This document shows positions 60,601-64,000 of a DNA stretch of 64,000 bases, piece by piece; the stretch's first letter is position 1, and each line of letters opens with the position of its first letter. Under the pieces are notes generated by a model that saw only the letters and a program-made list of their open reading frames with translations, was not told the origin of the DNA and searched no databases. The stretch is from Siphonodentalium dalli (lineage: Eukaryota; Mollusca; Scaphopoda; Gadilida; Siphonodentaliidae). The position numbers and the translations under genes were made by a program. The stretch spans positions 201,027,959 to 201,091,958 of the forward strand of contig CP136062.1 in assembly GCA_032622095.1 (NCBI GenBank), written 5' to 3'.

Positions 60601-63600
60601 CATAGATATGGTCCTTGTTGACTTATAATTTGACAATTTTTTTTTATTTCCTTGTGATCGCTTTAGTTACAGTTGTCTGATTGTTTTCAATTTTGGTAAA
60701 TGGTTACTCATGAAAATACAGAAAAATTTGAATTTAGGTTCGGTCTGCCCATTTTTACTGCAGTTTTGGTCCTTGTCGACTTATAATTTGTGAATCAATC
60801 TGTGCTACGTCCGATGAATTTTCCGTGAGTACTTATAATTTGAGAATACATCCGATGAAATTTACATCCGTAATTGCATGATTCAGAAATAGTTAACACA
60901 GAATGATTATGTATTGATTATGTAGGACAGCTTGTGTTCCTATTATATTGGTCACTGATATGGAAAACCAAGATGGCTGTCTGCAAATCCAAGATGGCTG
61001 CCAAATTTACGAAATATCCATAAAAATTGTTTTTCAAGCTCATAAAGAGGTGCAACATTAGAAGAATGTCAATAAAAATATAAAAAAAGTATTGTGTATT
61101 TAGTAACAGTATATGTTCTATATGTTGTATATATTGCTACTCTTACTTGTTATTGTGGCTATTTGGATACATGTTATGTAGATTCAGTTGTGCCTATTGG
61201 GCTGGTTTTTGTAGGCATTTTGGATGTCGCATAATGAAAATATGGAGCACAGTTGTGGACATAAGCTATCGATTTGATAATTCAAATATTTGTCATCCTA
61301 TTGTGTTTATATTTCATGGCATAGTTTATAATGACACAACCCTGATTTGCTAATTTTTTTTAACTCCATCCACCAATTCCGTAGACATCAGGGATTAATT
61401 TGTAATGGTCCCTTTTTAGCTCAACTTTACTTTGTAAAGTTTGAGCCATTGCCATGGCTTGGTATCCGTCGTCTGTGTGTGTGCGTGATTCATCAACAAT
61501 TTCCTTTAGCACGGGCTACAGGTCGTACTTTTGGCCTGATCATTATGAAATTTGTCGTGGCCATTGAGATGAGAGAACGAGTCATTTTGGGGTCATTCGG
61601 CAAAAAAACATGGCCGCCAGTGGCCATCTTGGATTTCAAAATTCAATCAAATTAGCACGGGCTACAGGCCGGAGTGTTCGTCTGATCATCATGAAATTTG
61701 TCGTGGAAGTTAATATTGACATGTAGATGGGAACGAGTCATTTTGGGGTCATTCGTCATAAAACATGGCCGCCGGCAGCCATCTTGGATTTTACTCTTGG
61801 TATGACTAAATCCTTTGGCATGGGCTACAGGTCGTACCTTTTGTAGGATCATCATGAAAATTGTCATGGATGTTAATATTGACATGTAGATGGGAATGAG
61901 TCATTTTGGGGTCATTCGGCCATAAAACATGGCCACCAGCAGCCATCTTGGATTTTATTCTTTGCATGACTAAATCCTTTGTCATGGGCTACAGGTCGTA
62001 CCTTTGGTCAGATCATTATGAAATTTGTCATGGCTGTTGACATTGACATGTAGATGGGGAAACAAGTCATTTTGGCGTTATTCGGCAAAAAAACATGGCT
62101 GCCAGCGGCCATCTTGGATTTCAAAATTCAATCCATTAGCATGGGCTACATGCCGAACTGTTCGCCTGATCATCATGAAATTTGTATAGATGTTAATATT
62201 GACATTTAGATGGGAATGAGTCATTCCTGGCAGTCATCTTGGATTTTACTCATTGCATGACTAAATCCTTTAGCACGGGCTACAAGTCGTAGCTTTGGTC
62301 CGATCATTATGAAATTTGTCATGGCTGTTAGCATTGACATGTAGATGGGAACGAGTCATTTTGGGGTATAAAACATGTCCGCTGGCAGTCATCTTGGATT
62401 TCACTCTTTGCATGACGAAATTCTTTGGCACACCCTACAGTCGTCTTCCCTCAGCCGATCATCACCAAACTTCATATTAATCTTGATATTGATCTAATAG
62501 ATGGAAGCTATCTAATGTTTTTGAATTTCATTTGAAAACATAGCCGCCATCAACCATCTTGGATTTTACTTTATATATATATCTCCATGTTGATAATCTA
62601 GTATTACTTAGACATTTCAACATTGCCCATTCCTAATCGCTCCATTGACACATGAAATTATTCCCTTTTCAAGTTGACCTACAGTGTCATTGACACTTTC
62701 ATTTGGATTACATGTAATGCAAAGTAATGCATTAATTCACAAAAATTCATGTAATTCAATTACTTTTTGAAATCCTTTATCAAACATTTTGTCCGATGTG
62801 ATAACTCAAATATTTATCACCCAATCACTCATAATTCACATCCAGGTCAATCATGACACTTTCTTCACCTGTATAGATATCGGTATCGATTTATTGGTTT
62901 TGAAAATACTAACCCTACCTCTAACCATGACATGATCACATGCTATTGTTTATCTGATGAGTCTCATAATTATACATATCCAAGTAAATGATGGAAACCC
63001 CGTAATATACCTGTCCAATCATCTCCAAATTATATGTACAGGCATATATTCAGTTCTAGATCGCTGATTTTGAGTCAATATATTTGAAGTTTTGGGCTAA
63101 ACATCTGATGATCGTGATCGGCTTCTTGTTTTTATTTAAAACTGAAAGTGCAAAAGCTAAGTTAGTCCCTACACACAAAGTACAGCTGGTCAACTTAAAT
63201 TCCCTGAACTATATTATTTCCTTTATTGTTATCCACAGTGCAAAGTCATGATTTTGCGGAATATGGTTGGGCCAGAAGACTTGGACGATGAGTTAGAAAC
63301 AGAAGTTACAGATGAATGTGGGAAATATGGAAATGTGAAGCGTGTTATCATATACCAAGAGAGGCAAAGCGAACTACCAGATGCAGAAATTATTGTTAAA
63401 ATCTTTGTGGAATTCGAGCAACAAGCAGGTGAGTAAACTTTGAAAGTTGCAATCTTCAGGCCTCAAGTTAAACCTAGTAATTACTTGATGTCACATTCCA
63501 TCCACTAAAGCTAATATAAGGTTCCATTGTTTTTGTTCAAACAACTAGCTAGCTAGATTCTAATGTTTGGTGTAATTTACCTCCTCTGTGTAGCTCTGTG

Positions 63601-64000
63601 CTCAGATAGGCCTTTTAACCCTTTACCCAACAGAAGGGCCCTGTTCCAATGCATTCTCTTATATATGCGAGTCGACCATAGGTCGCCTCGCATATATAAG
63701 AGAATGCATTGGCTTAACACATTAAAAATTATAAAATTGTTAAAGAATGTAAGAAAAAATGGTAAAAAGTGTTAAAAAAAGATTTTTTTTTGGCCAATGC
63801 ATTCTCTTATATATGCGAGGCGACCTATGGTCGACTCGCATATATAAGAGAATGCATTGGCACAGGGCATAACTGTAACTATCACAATGTGGTCAATGAG
63901 CCGGTTCCAATGATATCCATATTTGTATGGTTCTATTGAGACAGACCGAAGATATTTTAGGCTGTTGAAGCTTTATCTGGCCAGTTTTGGCCGGTTTGTT
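27627..64000 (+). CDS. PUF60 / half-pint, poly(U)-binding splicing factor (12 exons, 3' end off window)
   Basis: Nuclear splicing factor that binds pyrimidine-rich intron ends and works with U2AF at 3' splice-site selection. Exons 27627-27683, 32499-32541, 45890-46092, 47566-47624, 49205-49418, 50066-50193, 50824-50895, 54394-54496, 57149-57277, 58192-58444, 59184-59410 and 63239-63428 keep one frame for 559 codons plus one base. Features: conserved helix [20 protein letters not shown] before RRM1; RRM1 with RNP2 IYVGSI and RNP1 KGFAFIEY (about residues 121-195); linker [17 protein letters not shown]2 with IYISSI and YGYGFIEY (about 218-295); [16 protein letters not shown]; an Ala/Pro-rich linker; a charged K/E helix; and the start of the UHM domain ([19 protein letters not shown]). 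The end of the UHM and C-terminus lie right of the window. The ATG has A at -3, G at +4. Confidence 0.95.
27863..28226 (+). mobile_element. MITE with 3-bp TCA target duplication, copy 2 (PUF60 intron 1)
   Basis: Same family as 25747-26000: starts GTGAACGTTCAGACGAC and ends GTCGTCTGAACGTTCAC, flanked by TCA at 27860-27862 and 28227-28229. Longer (364 bp) in the middle. It lies 179 bases beyond the PUF60 exon 1 donor. Confidence 0.8.
30437..31407. mobile_element. TA-flanked TIR element nested in the HINE-like element
   Basis: Termini CTCTAGTGATCCGAATAA and the complement at 31390-31407 are perfect over 17-18 bases, with TA at 30435-30436 and 31408-31409. Removing it and one TA restores the neighbouring unit's cgacttaataacttt. 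Internal subterminal repeats CCCCCTACGATT and CCCCCTACTATTATT occur near both ends. A 98-codon frame at 30970-31266 lies inside. Confidence 0.75.
30970..31266 (+). pseudogene. Possible transposon-derived or captured coding remnant
   Basis: 98-codon frame with stretches such as [17 protein letters not shown] and [11 protein letters not shown] and a C-terminus [12 protein letters not shown]. This resembles, from general memory only, a chromatin-reader-like tail domain found at the end of some mollusc transposon or DNA-binding proteins. No complete gene surrounds it and the identity is unproven. Confidence 0.25.
31964..32405. mobile_element. Pearl/HINE-like fragments, same family as 19387-20276
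   Basis: Two consecutive starts TTATACGCCCTT (about 31965 and 32034) with the hairpin CCCTTTTGAAAAAAGG and a GTCTGTCCGTCTGTC tract. These are followed by two core units with AACTCCAGTTT, GATTATTTGATCTGAACC and TACATGAGTTACGGCCC. The orientation is opposite to the 19-kb copy. Confidence 0.7.
32499..32541 (+). CDS. PUF60 exon 2
   Basis: 43 bases, [14 protein letters not shown] plus one base. Acceptor tttgcag, donor GTATGT. Its final G with exon 3's AT makes Asp, so frame is kept. Poorly conserved N-terminal region; alternative use is possible. Confidence 0.7.
35390..35626. mobile_element. TTAA-family MITE, left end lost
   Basis: Right terminus CCAGTCATGGAAGGG and TTAA at 35627-35630. Two palindromes (about 35424-35491, 35514-35582) with CTCATAGGGAG and CTCCCAATGGGAG centres. 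The left CCCTTTCATGA terminus is absent. Confidence 0.7.
36034..36751. mobile_element. TIR element, TTTAGGGATG termini
   Basis: TTTAGGGATG at the left and CATCCCTAAA at the right. Just inside are GGTCC/GGACC-rich blocks (ACCAGTCTGCC, GGTCCAACC against GGACTGGTCCAATC). No target duplication could be matched. The terminus resembles hAT elements. Confidence 0.5.
37680..37819. mobile_element. Palindromic MITE, AATACC termini
   Basis: AATACCTATAGTTTTTGTTT at the left and CAAAACTGTAGGTATT at the right; inner arms GAATACCGAAATATCTGGA and CTTTCCAGA...CAGATATTC pair imperfectly. A relative lies at 56683-56782. Confidence 0.6.
38560..38835 (+). repeat. Repeat tail with microsatellite
   Basis: GCGCCATAAGTGTGCCCAAG is followed by (AC)n, AGACAGACA and (TA)n, 38788-38834. 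The arrangement resembles the 3' tail of a dispersed repeat. Class unknown. Confidence 0.35.
38923..39313 (-). mobile_element. TTAA-flanked MITE, TTTACCCAACA family, full length, reverse orientation
   Basis: TTAA at 38919-38922 and 39314-39317. Termini CCCTTTACCCAACA on both sides. Palindromes at 39072-39138 and 39220-39286, each 67 bp with centre CGACC..GGTCG. The rest is unique spacer shared with the copies at 51148 and 55948. Confidence 0.88.
40149..40382 (+). mobile_element. TTAA-flanked MITE, TTTACCCAACA family, one-palindrome form
   Basis: TTAA at 40145-40148 and 40383-40386. The left terminus has TCC instead of CCC. It keeps one palindrome and the 3' spacer (GGAGCCGGTTCCAATGATAT), so the first palindrome and AT spacer are deleted. 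Confidence 0.85.
42171..42414. mobile_element. TTAA-flanked MITE, CATGA-terminus family
   Basis: TTAA at 42167-42170 and 42415-42418. Termini CCCTTTCATGATGGGAG and CCAGTCATGGAAGGG. Two decayed palindromes (about 42210-42272, 42297-42369). Confidence 0.8.
42537..42912 (-). mobile_element. TTTACCCAACA-family MITE, reverse orientation, right end broken
   Basis: Starts CCCTTTACCCAACAAACC after TTAT (42533-42536), carries both palindromes (the first with a TATATGGGAGTCGACC change) and ends CTTCTGTTGGGTTC without TAAAGGGTTAA. Confidence 0.8.
43527..43786. mobile_element. TTAA-flanked MITE without the palindrome module
   Basis: TTAA at 43523-43526 and 43787-43790; termini CTCTTTCTATACTGAATGG and AGTAAAGAAAGGG. 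Inner inverted pair TTTTCAGATAATAA and TTATTATCTGAATATT. A partial relative is at about 44221-44338. Confidence 0.65.
44221..44338. mobile_element. Partial relative of the 43527-43786 MITE
   Basis: Inner pair ATGTTCAGATAATAA and TTATCTGAACAT, then ACTACTTATCATTGAGTATG and a degraded right end CAAAGGG followed by TTGA. Left terminus not found. Confidence 0.5.
45030..45110 (+). repeat. Possible tRNA-derived SINE head
   Basis: GGCTGGTATAGTGGTTAATG resembles an A box and GGTTCGCGTGTC a B box about 55 bases on. No body or tail was recognised. Weak. Confidence 0.3.
45890..46092 (+). CDS. PUF60 exon 3
   Basis: Encodes [20 protein letters not shown] through [20 protein letters not shown] and HQQQ. 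Acceptor aacag, donor GTATAA. The conserved helix before RRM1 makes this exon certain. Confidence 0.94.
46732..46808. mobile_element. Small MITE, GAGGTCCCCAGAGGG termini, copy 1
   Basis: GAGGTCCCCAGAGGGTGAAT at the left and its complement ending GGGGACCTC at the right, 77 bp. Confidence 0.65.
47006..47082. mobile_element. Small MITE, copy 2
   Basis: GAGGTCACCAGAGGGGAATT at the left and CACCCTCTGGGACCTC at the right, also 77 bp. A right-half copy is at about 47675-47710 in intron 4. Confidence 0.65.
47566..47624 (+). CDS. PUF60 exon 4
   Basis: [19 protein letters not shown] plus two bases of Arg; matches the glutamine-rich turn into RRM1. Donor GTCAGT. Confidence 0.92.
47625..49204 (+). other. 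PUF60 intron 4
   Basis: 1.6 kb with a half MITE (about 47675-47710) and a short TTAA MITE (48220-48347); otherwise AT-rich. Confidence 0.85.
48220..48347. mobile_element. TTAA-flanked MITE, short form with one palindrome
   Basis: TTAA at 48216-48219 and 48348-48351; starts CCCTTTTATGACTGGAGC, ends TCTTGAAAGGG; one palindrome (about 48264-48332) with CTCCCTATGGGAG centre. 128 bp. Confidence 0.8.
49205..49418 (+). CDS. PUF60 exon 5 (RRM1)
   Basis: Completes Arg, then [19 protein letters not shown] through [20 protein letters not shown] to GGRNIK: nearly all of RRM1 with both RNP motifs. Donor GTAACA. Confidence 0.96.
49905..50050. repeat. Short HINE-like element without core repeats
   Basis: TTGTCCCCCAAATTTTTG, GAAGGACTATTAATATAGCC and GTGTCCGTCTGTGCGTGAG, ending GACCTTTTATTGATACCAT just before exon 6. 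It shares both ends with the 59.8-kb element but has no tandem core. Confidence 0.5.
50066..50193 (+). CDS. PUF60 exon 6 (linker and start of RRM2)
   Basis: [20 protein letters not shown] through [19 protein letters not shown] plus two bases. RNP2 of RRM2 is IYISSI. Acceptor tacag, donor GTTAAT. Confidence 0.95.
50540..50645. mobile_element. Degraded palindrome-module MITE remnant
   Basis: One shortened palindrome (GTGCATTCTCTTATATATGC, then CACTGGCACAGG) and CTTTCATGAAAG at the right. Both TTAA sites are unrecognisable. Confidence 0.5.
50824..50895 (+). CDS. PUF60 exon 7 (RRM2 middle)
   Basis: Completes Ser, then [23 protein letters not shown] and two bases TA. Donor GTGAGT. The codon split over the next junction reads Tyr. 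Confidence 0.92.
51148..51528 (+). mobile_element. TTAA-flanked MITE, TTTACCCAACA family, full length
   Basis: TTAA at 51144-51147 and 51529-51532. Two palindromes, AT-rich spacer and GGAGCCGGTTCC spacer as in the copies at 55948 and 63619; forward orientation. 381 bp, few differences between copies. Confidence 0.9.
52036..54213 (-). mobile_element. Helentron/HINE-like element, interrupted
   Basis: Right-end hairpin in reverse (GACAAAGTC loop region, CTTGACAAAGTCAAG) and one core unit at 52036-52235. The opposite end (CAAGTTGAACTACAGTGTCATTGACAC) is at about 54184-54212. Between them the core is mostly replaced by unrelated sequence, including the TIR element at 52489-53423. Confidence 0.5.
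52489..53423. mobile_element. TIR element, GTGTCTGGAATAAA termini
   Basis: GTGTCTGGAATAAAAGTGCA at the left faces TGCACGTTTATTCCAGACAC at the right (one mismatch). Extra copies of GGAATATAAGTGCAGGG-type motifs follow each terminus. 935 bp; the reverse frame at 52644-52976 has no recognisable domain. No target duplication matched. Confidence 0.65.
54394..54496 (+). CDS. PUF60 exon 8 (RRM2 end)
   Basis: Completes Tyr, then [34 protein letters not shown]. The [10 protein letters not shown] block is a hallmark of PUF60. Donor GTAAGT. Confidence 0.95.
55948..56338 (+). mobile_element. TTAA-flanked MITE, TTTACCCAACA family, full length
   Basis: TTAA at 55944-55947 and 56339-56342; both palindromes; 391 bp; nearly identical to the 51148 and 63619 copies. 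It contains the GGCCGATTTTGGCCGG extension. Confidence 0.9.
56475..56542 (+). mobile_element. 68-bp minimal TTAA element
   Basis: TTAA at 56471-56474 and 56543-56546; perfect termini CCCTTTACCCAACA; between them only half a palindrome (CATATAAGAGAATGCATTGG) and CACAGGGCCGTTC. An internally deleted derivative. Confidence 0.85.
56683..56782. mobile_element. Palindromic AATACC MITE, partial copy
   Basis: Shares GAATACC, AAATATCT and CTTTCCA blocks and the end AAAAATTGTAGGTATTC with 37680-37819; outer left arm missing. Confidence 0.5.
57149..57277 (+). CDS. PUF60 exon 9 (Ala-rich linker)
   Basis: [43 protein letters not shown]. The ITPP and AAAVAAAV blocks follow RRM2 in PUF60 proteins. Donor GTATTA. 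Confidence 0.92.
57334..57558. mobile_element. TTAA-family MITE, CATGA-terminus family, reverse orientation
   Basis: TTAA at 57330-57333, starting CCCTTCCATGACTGGAGC; ends CCCGTCATGAAAGGG followed by TTGA, a mutated target. One damaged and one good palindrome (about 57445-57512). Confidence 0.75.
57836..58090. repeat. HINE-like fragment
   Basis: GTCCCCCAGATTTTGCAGTC, CTATAGAAATCACCGGTGTC and a unit with GGTATGTGGATTTCCCACAT, as in the outer element near 59.5-60.8 kb. Confidence 0.5.
58192..58444 (+). CDS. PUF60 exon 10 (Pro/Gly/Ala-rich linker)
   Basis: [20 protein letters not shown] through [20 protein letters not shown] to NPNP and one base. Low complexity; support comes from phase, splice sites and position. 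Confidence 0.88.
58857..59075. mobile_element. TTAA-flanked MITE, CATGA-terminus family
   Basis: TTAA at 58853-58856 and 59076-59079; CCCTTTCATGATGGAAGC and CCAGTCATGGAAGGG; one damaged and one near-complete palindrome. Confidence 0.8.
59184..59410 (+). CDS. PUF60 exon 11 (charged linker before UHM)
   Basis: Completes Val, then [15 protein letters not shown], a Lys/Glu helix ([20 protein letters not shown]) and [22 protein letters not shown]. The [13 protein letters not shown] block is strongly conserved in PUF60. Donor GTGTGT. Confidence 0.94.
59487..60860. repeat. Outer HINE-like element split by a nested insertion
   Basis: Units containing TTAGTTATTTGATTGTTTT and ACTCATGAAAATAC occur on both sides of the 59835-60602 element. 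The flow from CTGTTCACCTATTTTTG to ATATGGTCCTTGTTGACTTA resumes after it. Confidence 0.5.
59835..60602. mobile_element. HINE-like element with 190-bp core repeats
   Basis: GTCCCCCGA at 59835-59843 is inverted at 60568-60576. Terminal hairpin CCGACG TTTC CGTCGG. A GTCC/GTGC microsatellite at 59877-59912 is followed by three core units starting GAGATTGGGTACCTTCATGG near 59913, 60105 and 60296. The 180-codon frame through them is repeat sequence, not a gene. Confidence 0.7.
61416..62697 (-). mobile_element. Helentron/HINE-like element, reverse orientation
   Basis: Starts TTAGCTCAACTTTAC with hairpin CTTTACTTTGTAAAG and ends CAAGTTGACCTACAGTGTCA, the reverse of 8381-9525. About seven core units carry GGTCATTCG and GCCATCTTGGATTT-type blocks. 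Confidence 0.7.
63239..63428 (+). CDS. PUF60 exon 12 (start of UHM domain)
   Basis: [56 protein letters not shown] and one base. This is the first part of the U2AF-homology motif; the Arg-X-Phe signature is expected in the missing final exon. Donor GTGAGT. Confidence 0.95.
63619..64000 (+). mobile_element. TTAA-flanked MITE, TTTACCCAACA family, runs off the window
   Basis: TTAA at 63615-63618, both palindromes, AT spacer and the GGAGCCGG-like spacer (here TGAGCCGGTTCC). The last bases are GGCCGGTTTGTT, so only the right terminus is missing. Confidence 0.88.

Larger units (their letters stand above)
59411..63238 (+). other. PUF60 intron 11
   Basis: 3.8 kb, mostly HINE-like elements: an outer fragment, a nested 59835-60602 copy and a reverse AGCTCAACTT-family copy (61416-62697). 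62698-63238 has nothing recognisable. Confidence 0.85.

Overview
This window is eukaryotic, intron-rich, AT-rich animal nuclear DNA. It holds three recognisable protein-coding genes in more than 30 short exons' worth of space, but only 18 coding exons are visible (under 4 percent of the bases). Most of the rest is small non-autonomous transposable elements. The protein matches and the presence of 'pearl'/HINE-like elements (short tandem core repeats next to ACGG-type microsatellites, best known from bivalves) suggest a lophotrochozoan, probably a mollusc. That assignment is inference; no species can be named.

Layout. (1) 1-3078: the last two coding exons of a cofactor-dependent phosphoglycerate mutase (PGAM) on the + strand, followed by a 3' UTR with two candidate ATTAAA poly(A) signals (3203, 4264). 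(2) 4.3-12.6 kb: intergenic, with MITEs and two Helentron-like elements carrying about 160-bp tandem repeats. (3) 12874-26323: a complete four-exon NHP2 gene (H/ACA snoRNP core protein, 152 aa) on the - strand, its introns full of elements. (4) 26324-27626: a 1.3-kb head-to-head promoter region between NHP2 and PUF60. (5) 27627 to beyond the right edge: PUF60 (poly(U)-binding splicing factor, half-pint orthologue) on the + strand, 12 coding exons here spliced in a consistent frame for 559 codons. It lacks only the end of its UHM domain and its C-terminus. Introns occupy about 34 kb.

Repeat landscape. At least 18 elements are flanked by the piggyBac-type target TTAA. They fall into several families with different termini but share a roughly 67-bp near-perfect palindrome ending in CCAATGCATT. 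Separate Helentron/HINE-like families share another architecture: short inverted subterminal repeats, a terminal hairpin, a 155-190-bp tandem core and often a microsatellite. There are also TA-flanked palindromic MITEs, a 3-bp TNA-flanked MITE pair straddling the NHP2/PUF60 promoter, and elements with 8-bp target duplications, one of them holding two further nested layers. No intact transposase or reverse transcriptase ORF was seen.

Functionally all three genes are housekeeping genes: glycolysis, H/ACA RNP biogenesis and pre-mRNA splicing. The most notable non-coding observations are a 37-bp block present in the same orientation relative to both NHP2 and PUF60 upstream of their starts, an NHP2 3' UTR made of a palindromic MITE that begins three bases after the stop codon, and the palindrome module shared by different TTAA families.
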